In this document: piece by piece, positions 25,569 to 34,379 of the stretch | How the letters are laid out: the number at the start of each line of letters is the position of its first letter | Numbering within the stretch: the stretch's first letter is position 1 | Assembly: GCA_028714735.1 (NCBI GenBank) | Contig: JAQTLU010000001.1 | Span: 62,001 to 126,000, forward strand | Reading direction: 5' to 3' | Length of the DNA stretch: 64,000 bases | DNA from: Gallionellaceae bacterium | GTDB lineage: Bacteria > Pseudomonadota > Gammaproteobacteria > Burkholderiales > Thiobacillaceae | Translations under genes and position numbers: made by a program | The notes under the pieces: model-generated | The model's input: only the letters and a program-made list of their open reading frames with translations | Databases searched by the model: none | Told to the model about the DNA's origin: nothing

Positions 25569-26981
25569 TCAGTCCCGGCCGTAGGTATCCTCGAAGCGGA
25601 CGATGTCGTCCTCGCCCAGATAAGCGCCCGACTGCACCTCAATCATCTCCAGGGGCAGCTTGCCGGGGTTTTCCAGGCGGTGCCGAGTGCCGAGCGGGAT
25701 ATAGGTCGACTCGTTCTCCGAGACCAGGAAGACCTCCTCGCCGCGGGTCACCCTGGCCGTGCCGCGCACCACGATCCAGTGCTCGGCCCGATGGTGATGC
25801 ATCTGCAGCGACAGGGCCGCACCCGGCTTGACGGCGATGCGCTTGACCTGGAAGCGCTCGCCTTCGTCGATGCCCTCGTACCAGCCCCAGGGCCGGAAGA
25901 CGCGGGTGTGGAACTCATGTTCGCAACGCTTCGCCGCCTTCAGGTGCTCGACCACCTTCTTCACGTCCTGGGCCCGGCTCCGGTCGGCCACCAGGACCGC
26001 ATCCGCCGTCTCCACCACCAGCAGGTCCTGCACCCCCAGCACCGCCACCAGGCGCGACTCGGCCCGCACCAGGCTGTTGTTCACGCCCTCCAGCCAGACG
26101 TCGCCCCGGACGACGTTGCCGTCTGCATCGCGCTGGCCCACCTCCCACAGCGCCGACCAGGCGCCGATGTCGTTCCAGCCGATATCCGCCGGCACCACCG
26201 CCGCATGCGCGGTCTTCTCCATCACCGCATAGTCGATGGAATCCGACGGGCAGGCGGCAAAGGCCGCCTGGTCGAGCCGGCAGAAGTCCAGGTCCTTGTG
26301 GCTTGTCGCCAGGGCCTGCTCGCAGGCGGCCAGGATGTCCGGCCGATGCGCCTGCAACTCATCGAGGAACTGCCGACAGGAAAACAGGAACATGCCGCTG
26401 TTCCAGAGATAGTCGCCGGCAGCCACGAACCCCTCGGCGGCGGCCAGGTCCGGCTTCTCGACAAAACGGGCGACCTGACAGGCGTCCGTCCCATCCATGG
26501 CCGTACCCTGCTGGATATAGCCGTAGCCCGTCTCGGGGGCGTCGGGGACGATGCCGAAGGTCACCAGGCAGCCCAGGCCCACCGCCTTCAGGCCCTCGGC
26601 CACGGCGGCATGGAAGGCCGGGACATCGCTGATCAGGTGGTCGGCCGGCAGCAGCAGCATCACCGCCTCCGGGTCGCCCTTGATCAGTTGCAAGGCCGCG
26701 ACCGCCGCCGCCGGCGCGGTATTGCGCCCGATCGGCTCCAGGAACAGGCCGAACGGCTCGACGCCGATCTCGCGCAACTGTTCAGCGATCAGGAAGCGGT
26801 GCTCATTGTTGCAGACCACCAAGGGCCGGCCCATGCCCATCAGGCCATCCAGGCGCAGCACCGTCTCCTGCAGCATGGAACGGTCCGAAGCCAGGGGCAG
26901 CAACTGTTTCGGGAGCGTCGCACGGGACAGCGGCCACAGCCGCGTGCCCGAGCCACCCGACAGGATAACGGGATGAAGCAT
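25569..26981 (-). CDS. manC: Mannose-1-phosphate guanylyltransferase / mannose-6-phosphate isomerase
   Basis: A 470-residue bifunctional type II PMI/GMP enzyme. The N-terminal nucleotidyltransferase domain starts MLHPVILSGGSGTRLWPLSR and contains FVEKPD. The C-terminal cupin PMI domain has RPWGWYEGIDEGERFQVKRI and QMHHHRAEHW, the metal-binding segment. It makes GDP-mannose, so mannose or a derivative is expected in the EPS. The ATG at 26981 with GGAGG upstream was chosen over an earlier TTG. Confidence 0.95.
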   Translation of the reverse strand: MLHPVILSGGSGTRLWPLSRATLPKQLLPLASDRSMLQETVLRLDGLMGMGRPLVVCNNEHRFLIAEQLREIGVEPFGLFLEPIGRNTAPAAAVAALQLIKGDPEAVMLLLPADHLISDVPAFHAAVAEGLKAVGLGCLVTFGIVPDAPETGYGYIQQGTAMDGTDACQVARFVEKPDLAAAEGFVAAGDYLWNSGMFLFSCRQFLDELQAHRPDILAACEQALATSHKDLDFCRLDQAAFAACPSDSIDYAVMEKTAHAAVVPADIGWNDIGAWSALWEVGQRDADGNVVRGDVWLEGVNNSLVRAESRLVAVLGVQDLLVVETADAVLVADRSRAQDVKKVVEHLKAAKRCEHEFHTRVFRPWGWYEGIDEGERFQVKRIAVKPGAALSLQMHHHRAEHWIVVRGTARVTRGEEVFLVSENESTYIPLGTRHRLENPGKLPLEMIEVQSGAYLGEDDIVRFEDTYGRD

Positions 26982-27021
26982 GTTCACTGCCTCCCACAAT
27001 CAAAGGGCACCACGAAAAAGC

Positions 27022-27050
27022 CCGTCATTCCCGCTCAGGCGGGGATCCGG
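27022..27050. repeat. Dispersed palindromic repeat copy
   Basis: CCGTCATTCCCGCTCAGGCG followed by GGGATCCGG is the classic form of the dispersed repeat, in the 102-bp gap between a glycosyltransferase stop and the manC start. Confidence 0.65.
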
Positions 27051-27083
27051 TGCCTTCACCCCTCTCCACTTGACTCATGGCCC

Positions 27084-28184
27084 TCACATCCACGCCACAA
27101 GCAGCCGCTCGTAATCCCCCAACACCTTATTCCAAGTGAACTCCGCGGCATGCCGGGCACGGGCGGCGACCTGCAATCCGGTAAGCACATCGGCATCTAC
27201 CAACAACTGCTCAAGCAACGCCGCACAACCATCTTCACCGTGGAAGTAAACACCGCCCTCACCTGCCACCCAGCGGTTGTAGGAATTGTCATGGGCCAAC
27301 ACCGCATTGCCCGCGCCCAGCGCTTCCACCAAAGAAGGATTGGTACCGCCTACCGTATGCCCGTGCACATAAAACCGGGCATGAAATCGTAAAGCCTGCA
27401 CCACAGCCTTGTCGTACACCGCACCAGGAAAAAGCACCTCATCCGAAGCGGCCTCTTTCACCGCGCACTGATAGGCATGACCCGCCTCATATTTGCCCAG
27501 CACCACCAGCTTGCAATCCCTGAATTTGCGCGACCAAGCCCGCACCACTTCCAGGATCGAATTCTCCGGCTCTGCCCGTGCGATCAGGATGGCATAGCCG
27601 CCCGGCGTCAGCCCATAAGGCGCAATCAGCCCGGCATCCGCATCGTCTACCCGGTCCGAGCCATAGGGAATCATCGTGATCTTGTCTTCCGCCACCCGTG
27701 TAGCTAGGTGCTGTTTGATCACCGGATGGTCCGCCACCAGGTGGTTGCCCAACCAGCAACCGGCCCAATCGTTCAACCAGAACCAGAGTTTGGCCAGCGC
27801 ACCCCACTTTTGCCGGCGCCATTCCACGCCATCCATGTTGATGACGTTCTTCAACCCCTTGAGGCGATACAGCGCGCAGAACACCGCCGTGTTGTAACCC
27901 AGGGTCAGCACCAGGCCGGATTCGCCCGCAGCATGTAGGGTGGATTTCCAATCGAACACGATGGTGCCGGCCGCACCTGAGGTAGCAACCGGCATGCGCA
28001 CCCGTCGCACACCGCGCCACTCATCCTCGAACACCGGGCCGGCACCGTCTTCCTGGCAATACACCGTTACCTGCCAGCCGCGATCTACCAGATAAGGCGC
28101 CAGATGCTCGGCAAAGGTCTCAAAGCCGCCGTGGGCGGCAGGTACGCCGCGCGTGCCCAGGATGCGAATATTTTTTGCACTCAC
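27084..28184 (-). CDS. Glycosyltransferase with DUF1972 domain (rhamnosyltransferase-like)
   Basis: A 366-residue GT-B glycosyltransferase. The N-terminal DUF1972 domain has the signature ILGTRGVPAAHGGFETFAEHLAPYL. The C-terminal GT1/GT4 domain has a GGTNPSLVEALGAGNAVLAHD acceptor/nucleotide segment. DUF1972 proteins include rhamnosyl- and mannosyltransferases of EPS synthesis. The GTG start at 28184 overlaps the sulfotransferase stop (GTGA). No membrane segment; it should add a sugar to the lipid-linked repeat unit in the cytoplasm. Confidence 0.88.
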   Translation of the reverse strand: MSAKNIRILGTRGVPAAHGGFETFAEHLAPYLVDRGWQVTVYCQEDGAGPVFEDEWRGVRRVRMPVATSGAAGTIVFDWKSTLHAAGESGLVLTLGYNTAVFCALYRLKGLKNVINMDGVEWRRQKWGALAKLWFWLNDWAGCWLGNHLVADHPVIKQHLATRVAEDKITMIPYGSDRVDDADAGLIAPYGLTPGGYAILIARAEPENSILEVVRAWSRKFRDCKLVVLGKYEAGHAYQCAVKEAASDEVLFPGAVYDKAVVQALRFHARFYVHGHTVGGTNPSLVEALGAGNAVLAHDNSYNRWVAGEGGVYFHGEDGCAALLEQLLVDADVLTGLQVAARARHAAEFTWNKVLGDYERLLVAWM

Positions 28185-29182
28185 GGTACGTTGTATCCCA
28201 GTTTCGTCATCGTTTCGCGAAACAGAATGTCCACTGCCGGGTGCAGTTCCGGCCAACCCTTGGCGGGATTGTCATAAAGACGTTTCTGCGCATAGTCCGC
28301 CACCAGAGGATCGGGCTCCAGTCCGCAGATGCGTTGCAGGCGCTCCAATTCCACCACAGGGTTCTCCAGCAGTCCTTCATAAGCAACCCTAACCACCGTG
28401 CCAGGATGACGCTGCTCCTGCGCCAAACCTTCGCGCATGGTCACAATCCATTCCAGTGCGGCCCGGTTGGCATGGTCCAGACCAGCCGTCGCCAGCGGCC
28501 ACACCGCCTCATACTCCGGGTTGCCGAGAAGCAACTGCTCGCGCAGGTAGTGCCACTTGATGTCGTTGCGACCCCACCAGTCGTCGATATGCTCGCCGGA
28601 TTTCACGCCGAGCCGCTCCGACCATTTCACTACCGAGGGCACGGCATCCGCGCCGCTGCGGGTGATGAAGATGAACTTCGCATCGGGAAACAATTCACGG
28701 ACGTAGCCCACCCGGAATATCAACTCTGGATATTTGTCCACCACCCGGTCCGAACCCGTTAACTTCAGATACCGCGCAAACAACCGGCGAGCACGCTGGC
28801 CCATGGCAGGTGTCGCATCCGCTGCACCCAGGCGATATCTCCCGCCCGCAGAGGCGTAATTGCCGTTGATATCCTGGCGTGGATCGATCACGTGCCATAA
28901 CGCCTTGGGTTCATTCAGATAGCCGACCTGTTGATGCAACGAAAGCAGGATGCCCAGGATGGTGGTGCCGGAACGGCCCAGTCCGGTGATGAACACCGGA
29001 CGATCCACCGCCAGCTCGCCGGGCAGCGCCGCCAAGGTATTCAGCCAGGCGAACACCATCGGGTTGATGAACCGTCCCTTGGTCGTCAAAGGCCGTCCTT
29101 CGTATAGCAGGTAGCTTGCAAGCCGGCGAGCCGCCAGTCCGACGCCGGATGCAAGGTAGTCCCGATCCATCTGGGCAATCAT
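28181..29182 (-). CDS. Sulfotransferase (EPS locus, first of three)
   Basis: A 333-residue protein with the PAPS 5'-phosphosulfate loop ITGLGRSGTTILGILL near residue 66 and the 3'-phosphate segment FIFITRSGADAVPSVVKW near residue 168. It is cytoplasmic by sequence. Both ends overlap its glycosyltransferase neighbours (GTGA and ATGA), so it is integral to the EPS operon, not a later insertion. It probably sulfates a sugar hydroxyl of the repeat unit. Confidence 0.88.
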   Translation of the reverse strand: MIAQMDRDYLASGVGLAARRLASYLLYEGRPLTTKGRFINPMVFAWLNTLAALPGELAVDRPVFITGLGRSGTTILGILLSLHQQVGYLNEPKALWHVIDPRQDINGNYASAGGRYRLGAADATPAMGQRARRLFARYLKLTGSDRVVDKYPELIFRVGYVRELFPDAKFIFITRSGADAVPSVVKWSERLGVKSGEHIDDWWGRNDIKWHYLREQLLLGNPEYEAVWPLATAGLDHANRAALEWIVTMREGLAQEQRHPGTVVRVAYEGLLENPVVELERLQRICGLEPDPLVADYAQKRLYDNPAKGWPELHPAVDILFRETMTKLGYNVP

Positions 29183-30456
29183 GTCGCTGCCCTCTTGTTT
29201 TCATGGCTCTTCATACGCCCAGTCTCGCCCACAGCCACGCCCAGCTCCGCATACAGCGCAAGCATGTCATTCAAATAACGTTGGCTGGTGAACGTCGTTG
29301 ATACGTACTGCCGGGCCACACGTCCCATCTCTGCAACTTCCTCATCCGGCGTAGTCGCCATACGGCCCAAGCAAACCGCCAGTTCATCGACATTGCCGCT
29401 CTCGAAAAGCAATCCCGTCGCATCGGGTTTCACCATCTCCGGAATCCCGCCGATGCGGGCGCCGATCACCGGCTTGCCGCAGGCATACGCCTCCAGCACG
29501 CTCATGGGTGCGTTCTCATACCACTCGGACGGCAACACGATTGCGCGCGCCTCGCGCACCCATTTCCACAGCGGTTCGCCGCTCACAAAGCCGAGAAACT
29601 CGACGTCGCCACCCACCTCGGCTGCCAGTGCCTTAAGCGCATCACCCTCCGGCCCGGTGCCGGCAACGCGCAGCGTCACCTTCGCTTGGGCCGCGGCGCG
29701 GATCAGCGTGGCCACGCCCTTTTCCATCGCTAGGCGACCGAAATAGAAAAAGTAATCGCCCGGCTCATAACGCGGTGTATAAGCAGCGGCGTCGACATAG
29801 TTCGGGATGTAGGCCAATTGATGTTCCGGCCACCCCCACTCCATCAACTTCTGCTTGTAGAACAGGCTGGGCGCCACCACCCGGTCCAGGGTGCGCCGGT
29901 AAAGCCCCAGCGACTTGTGCACTGCGGACTCCAGCATGATCAATGCGCTGACCGGCAGCGAATCCCGAATACAGCGGTTGGCCACCACATGTAGCAGGTT
30001 GCCCGAGCGGCATTTCTCGCACACGCCCCCGCGATTCAACATCTTGTAAGCCGGGCAAGCCAGCTTCAGGTCATGTGCGGTCATCACCGTGGGAATGCCA
30101 CGTTGCTTCAACTCCACCAGCACCGAGGGCGACAGATGATGATAGATACAGTGGGCATGGGCCACATCGGCAGGGAATTCATCGAGCAGCGAGGAAATTT
30201 TCCGCTTGGCCTCGACCGAGTAAATCACCTTGCCCGCCATCGCCAGCTTGTCCAGCGCACCATATTCATGGCCGAATTCGATCTCGTCGGCGAAGAACCG
30301 GCTCCACGGAGAGGCCTCGTTCTTCGGGTGATGCATGGTCATTACAGCCGTGTTCCAACCCTGGGCGCGGAACATGGCATCCTGTTCCAGGAACACTACG
30401 TCGGAGCCACCACGGCGATAATTGTAGGTATTAAGAGATAGCAGTCTTGTAGTCAT
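29179..30456 (-). CDS. GT4 family glycosyltransferase
   Basis: A 425-residue retaining glycosyltransferase. An N-terminal acceptor domain (LNTYNYRRGGSDVVFLEQ) carries a CPAYKMLNRGGVCEKC cysteine pair. A C-terminal GT4 domain has YFGRLAMEKGV and the E-x7-E region SVLEAYACGKPVIGARIGGIPE. The nucleotide sugar donor cannot be read. It overlaps the sulfotransferase by ATGA and lies 2 bp after the acetyltransferase gene. Confidence 0.9.
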   Translation of the reverse strand: MTTRLLSLNTYNYRRGGSDVVFLEQDAMFRAQGWNTAVMTMHHPKNEASPWSRFFADEIEFGHEYGALDKLAMAGKVIYSVEAKRKISSLLDEFPADVAHAHCIYHHLSPSVLVELKQRGIPTVMTAHDLKLACPAYKMLNRGGVCEKCRSGNLLHVVANRCIRDSLPVSALIMLESAVHKSLGLYRRTLDRVVAPSLFYKQKLMEWGWPEHQLAYIPNYVDAAAYTPRYEPGDYFFYFGRLAMEKGVATLIRAAAQAKVTLRVAGTGPEGDALKALAAEVGGDVEFLGFVSGEPLWKWVREARAIVLPSEWYENAPMSVLEAYACGKPVIGARIGGIPEMVKPDATGLLFESGNVDELAVCLGRMATTPDEEVAEMGRVARQYVSTTFTSQRYLNDMLALYAELGVAVGETGRMKSHENKRAAT

Positions 30457-30458
30457 TC

Positions 30459-31046
30459 TCAGCGATCAATTTTGGGCAACATGGCCGCCGGGACAAGAAA
30501 ATTTCCCATAGGCTCCACTACTGGCCCGATTTCGCGCTGCGGATTTCCCACCACAGTAGTGCCAGCTGGCACATCCTTAGTGACTACACAACCTGGCCCG
30601 ATGACAGCGCCATCACCCACGACGACGCCCCCCAGGACAATGGCATGGGCTCCAATAAAAACATTGTTTCCAATGCGAGGGTAACGGTCGGCCTTACCTC
30701 CCAGCGTGACGCCATGCATTACTGTTACATTGGAACCGAGTACAGCACCTTTATTGAATACCATCCCCCATCCATGAGTAATGCGGAATCCAGGCCCAAT
30801 ACGGACGTCTTTTGGCAAGTCAATGGCTGCTCTCTGCGTGGTCCACCGATGGAATAGACTTAAGATTGGTAACAATATAATTCGCAATGGGTTTGTATAT
30901 TTACGCGCATTTTGCAGCATACGAAGAGTCGCAACAGGGGCGAATGTACGGTTGTGCAAGATCGCCCAGAGCAATCGAATAAACCCAGTGCGCCCATTAT
31001 GTCGCCATAAATCGGACTGCACGATGGTCAACCGCACCAATTTCAC
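30459..31046 (-). CDS. Serine-acetyltransferase-like hexapeptide acyltransferase
   Basis: A 195-residue protein. The C-terminal half is a left-handed beta-helix ([37 protein letters not shown] ... [29 protein letters not shown]) close to the CysE/WcaB family, with the catalytic His in HGVTLGG. In this setting it likely O-acetylates the EPS rather than serine. Base composition is noticeably more A+T-rich than that of genes to the left, and it begins the atypical patch that extends to about 33.4 kb. Confidence 0.85.
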   Translation of the reverse strand: MKLVRLTIVQSDLWRHNGRTGFIRLLWAILHNRTFAPVATLRMLQNARKYTNPLRIILLPILSLFHRWTTQRAAIDLPKDVRIGPGFRITHGWGMVFNKGAVLGSNVTVMHGVTLGGKADRYPRIGNNVFIGAHAIVLGGVVVGDGAVIGPGCVVTKDVPAGTTVVGNPQREIGPVVEPMGNFLVPAAMLPKIDR

Positions 31047-31133
31047 CTTACTCTCCTACAGTTTTTTTGAAAACCACTCAATAATAAATCAATACAGCAC
31101 ATTACGTCATATATAAACAATTTAGGAGAACAT

Positions 31134-31889
31134 TCACATATCTATATACCCTTTGCGTATAGTTTTGTAAACGGATTTTGGGAGGAATCCACGTGCCACC
31201 TGTTTGCACCAATACACAGACATTCTAAAAAACTCATCCCTTCCGGTAACCAAGTCTAAAAACTGTTTTTGTGTCATGCCGCGAACAATCATTTCTCTCC
31301 GTAGAACGGCCGGCCCAGAATGTAGTAGTTGATTGGCACCCCAAGCTGTCGTAAATACATATTTAAACCCAACTTCGTGGGATATAGCCACCACGTTACT
31401 GTTGTGCCCACCACCAGGAAAGGCTATGTGATCCACTTCTTCACCGAGCAAATCTTCTAGCACAGTTTTCGATGTAGCCATTTGTCTTCTCGCCTCTTCG
31501 AGAGGCATATGATTCAACATGCGATGCTCATGTGAATGGGAGCCAATCAACATTCCCATCTGTCTAATCTCAATTATTTGTTTTTGTGTGAGAAAACCAG
31601 GTGTGCCAATTCTTGCGGTTGACACGAAAAACATGCCGCTTAAACCACGTGCTTTGAGGTAATTGGCATTTACCAGATCGCTAGAGGCACCGTCATCGAA
31701 GGTGAACGCAACCGCATAAGGCAAATCAAACTTTGCATTGACAAAAACGTTTGCGTCTGCAATAGGCACTCGGCTATTTAGCAAAAGATTAACCTGCATC
31801 TCAAATTCATTTTGAGCGAGAACATGCACATCAGAATCAACAGAAGAATCCGATGTTTTATGATATGTTAATAACCTGATTTTAATCAT
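31134..31889 (-). CDS. Polysaccharide deacetylase (NodB homology)
   Basis: A 251-residue NodB-type carbohydrate esterase. It has the catalytic FTFDDG motif near residue 63, the metal-binding GSHSHEH motif near 117, and FPGGGHNS near 160. No signal peptide or membrane segment is visible, unlike most exported deacetylases, so it may act on lipid-linked or nucleotide sugars. It could remove acetyl or N-acetyl groups from the repeat unit. It is clearly A+T-rich compared with the flanking operon, indicating recent acquisition. Confidence 0.85.
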   Translation of the reverse strand: MIKIRLLTYHKTSDSSVDSDVHVLAQNEFEMQVNLLLNSRVPIADANVFVNAKFDLPYAVAFTFDDGASSDLVNANYLKARGLSGMFFVSTARIGTPGFLTQKQIIEIRQMGMLIGSHSHEHRMLNHMPLEEARRQMATSKTVLEDLLGEEVDHIAFPGGGHNSNVVAISHEVGFKYVFTTAWGANQLLHSGPAVLRREMIVRGMTQKQFLDLVTGRDEFFRMSVYWCKQVARGFLPKSVYKTIRKGYIDM

Positions 31890-32040
31890 TTTACAAATAG
31901 CTAATATTATTAATAATTTTGTTCACCTACGACGCAATGTCACGCTTTTAAACATCAGTCAGCAACTCAGCAATCATATATAACGAGACTCAACAGCCCG
32001 ATCATAAGAATTTATTTTAAATAAATAACACCGAAACAGC

Positions 32041-32070
32041 CTCATAATATTTCGGTATAAATATTATGAG
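32041..32070. repeat. Perfect A+T-rich inverted repeat
   Basis: Arms of 12 bp, CTCATAATATTT and AAATATTATGAG, with a 6-nt loop lie 9 bp after the stop of the sulfotransferase at 32079. No U-run follows on the minus strand, so it may stabilise the mRNA end or be a weak terminator within the operon. The rest of the 190-bp gap is plain A+T-rich sequence. Confidence 0.6.
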
Positions 32071-32078
32071 CTTACAAA

Positions 32079-33101
32079 TTATTTCGTTAACGCATCACAC
32101 ACTTTTCCGACTGAGACAATGGCCCGACGCAAAACTGGCTTATGCGCCTGCGATTGCAAAAACCTAAAAATACGCCATGCACTTGGCAATATAAAATGCA
32201 TAAATGGGCGTATATTTTTCTTCTCATCACACTTTTTAGTGGATGCCTCAACATCAAGAAGCCGGAACAAATCTTTCTTAGGGTATCCATAAACATCCAT
32301 ATCACGGTCAGATATTTTTCTTATCATCAACTTACACAGCCTTATTCTGTCTGGCCTTCCATTTAAATCGCACACCCATGAATCAATCGAACCAGCAACA
32401 GGGCGACTATTATTTTGTATTTTTGGGTCGCCGTAAGTTTTATTGATATGATTATGTTTACCATAATCAATACAAGAATCCTCATACCCTAAACCCAAAT
32501 AATCAAATATTCGCGCAATGTAAAAATCCGGCTCCAACACAAGATCTTCATACCTCACAGACAAATAATTATGTTTTGAACTTCGCATAAACTCAGAAAT
32601 TGGCGGAATAAAATCCCCCAAAATATCTCGATTGTAATACATTAAGTCATAATCACCACCTTCAATTGTATTTGCGTGGCTCGAAATCACAGCCAAAGGG
32701 TGGCGAGTTAGGACAATAATCTTTGCCTTAGGCAGCAACTTATCAATAAACGGCAGTATTGCATCAGCATAGTTCGGGGTTTTATCCAAAAAATAAGTTC
32801 GCCCCGTCCCCACAAGTGCATTGGTGTATAGCACGTTGCAATATTCTCTGCACGCATGCAAATAATCTTCTTCTTTGTGCGGCAAAAAGTCCACAAATTC
32901 CTTAAATGCCTTTGCGGCAACTTTATGATTATATTTTGCTTTATCCACTTCATGATAATAACCTTGAAATGCAAGTGGTGTAAGAATGTGTGGCTCTGGA
33001 TGGGTTAGTATTTGACTATGCGAACCCAGAATCCTCTGAAGCATTGTAGACCCGGATCGTGGCGGGCTTATTATTAAAACGAGATTTTCCCCTAAATACA
33101 T
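32079..33101 (-). CDS. Sulfotransferase (EPS locus, second of three)
   Basis: A 340-residue protein starting MYLGENLVLIISPPRSGSTMLQRIL, where SPPRSGSTM is the PAPS 5'-phosphosulfate loop; the 3'-phosphate segment IIVLTRHPLAVISSH is near residue 130. ATG 33101 was preferred to a TTG ten codons upstream because the family core begins directly after it. The gene is strongly A+T-rich with many AAA/AAT codons, unlike the genes at 34-44 kb, so it was probably acquired separately. Confidence 0.87.
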   Translation of the reverse strand: MYLGENLVLIISPPRSGSTMLQRILGSHSQILTHPEPHILTPLAFQGYYHEVDKAKYNHKVAAKAFKEFVDFLPHKEEDYLHACREYCNVLYTNALVGTGRTYFLDKTPNYADAILPFIDKLLPKAKIIVLTRHPLAVISSHANTIEGGDYDLMYYNRDILGDFIPPISEFMRSSKHNYLSVRYEDLVLEPDFYIARIFDYLGLGYEDSCIDYGKHNHINKTYGDPKIQNNSRPVAGSIDSWVCDLNGRPDRIRLCKLMIRKISDRDMDVYGYPKKDLFRLLDVEASTKKCDEKKNIRPFMHFILPSAWRIFRFLQSQAHKPVLRRAIVSVGKVCDALTK

Positions 33102-33158
33102 AACATCCCCACATCTTTCACATAACGACAATTACATACACATCACCACAATAACGAA

Positions 33159-34379
33159 TTAATTAGTTCGCAACCGCAATACCTGTAAATATATTTTCTC
33201 CAATTCAGAGGAAATCACTCTATAAGTTCTATTATTTCTCACATATTCCGGACCAACTTTCCCTATATTTTCCGCCCCTAACGGATCAAGTAGTAACATA
33301 GTAATAGCTTCCTTAAATTTCGCAGCTTCCCATGGAATACATAATCCCGCCTTACTCTCAGAAATCACTTCTGCCTGTTCGGGGTGATTGTTGGCAACCA
33401 CCGGGCGGCCGAGTGCCATGTATTCGATCAATTTTGTCGGCGAGGTGGAGCGCAAGACAAAGGTGGGATAGAACGGCGAGACGCATACGGCGGCCCGTAC
33501 CACCCGCTCCAGCGCATCGCGCATAGGCAACCTCCCTGCGAATTCGACCGCATCGGCAACGCCCAACCGTCGTGCTTCCGCTTCCAGGAAAGCGCGGTCC
33601 TGTGGGTTATCCCCCTCGCCCACGAAAATCAGCCGGGCGCGGGGACGCTCCTCGCGTACCTGCACCAGCGCGTGCAACAACACCTCCAGCCTGCGCACCC
33701 TGGCCAATGTTCCCAGGTACAGCACAGTATCCGGTTCGACCGGCCGCCGTGGGTAATCCAGCAAGCCTTCATCCACTCCCATTGGCACGGGCGTCATCTT
33801 GTCCAGTGGAATACCCTTTTCTGCCATGTCCTGCCGCATCTGTTCACTCTGCACAAAAATGTGGTCCGCCCCAGGCATGATGATCTTGTAGAGCAGCCAG
33901 CCGCTCAGCTTGCCAGCCAGCCAGGAGAGTGCAGGAATGCGGGCGCGTCCCTCGCAGGCATCCAGCACCCGCGATTCCGGAAATGGATAGGAAAGCCAGT
34001 AGGTAAACAAGCGCCCCCTCAACCTGGCCGCAACCAGACACAACAGAGCAGACACGAACTTGTCACGCACTTGGATCAGTTCATAGTCGCCGAGCATGGC
34101 CAACCAGAAGGTGCGCATATCTGCTGCCAGCTCGATGAATTTCAGCATAACGGCGGCGCGCCAGCCTTCCCCCGCAGGACGACCGATCCAGTACGCCGTC
34201 GCCCCGTTCCAGTCCTCCCGTCGCCAAGCCGGGGCTGGCTCGGGATCGAACACGACCCAGTCGATGTCGAACAGGCTCCGAGCGAGATGCTCGCCGAACA
34301 GGACGGCCACATCCACCCGCGGCGCCGCCCGACGCCCCCCCACGACATACAACAGGCGTCGCTTGTGCGGCTGCATCAT
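33159..34379 (-). CDS. GT4 family glycosyltransferase with a composition break near its 3' end
   Basis: A 406-residue GT-B enzyme. An N-terminal domain begins LLYVVGGRRAAPRVDVAVLFGEHLARSLF. The C-terminal GT4 domain has VLYLGTLARVRRLEVLL and SPTKLIEYMALGRPVVANN. The first roughly 330 codons are G+C-rich like the rest of the operon. The last about 75 codons (below about 33,385) switch to A+T-rich codon use, matching the neighbouring sulfotransferase. This points to a recombination junction inside the gene. ATGA overlap with the next glycosyltransferase. Confidence 0.9.
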   Translation of the reverse strand: MMQPHKRRLLYVVGGRRAAPRVDVAVLFGEHLARSLFDIDWVVFDPEPAPAWRREDWNGATAYWIGRPAGEGWRAAVMLKFIELAADMRTFWLAMLGDYELIQVRDKFVSALLCLVAARLRGRLFTYWLSYPFPESRVLDACEGRARIPALSWLAGKLSGWLLYKIIMPGADHIFVQSEQMRQDMAEKGIPLDKMTPVPMGVDEGLLDYPRRPVEPDTVLYLGTLARVRRLEVLLHALVQVREERPRARLIFVGEGDNPQDRAFLEAEARRLGVADAVEFAGRLPMRDALERVVRAAVCVSPFYPTFVLRSTSPTKLIEYMALGRPVVANNHPEQAEVISESKAGLCIPWEAAKFKEAITMLLLDPLGAENIGKVGPEYVRNNRTYRVISSELEKIYLQVLRLRTN

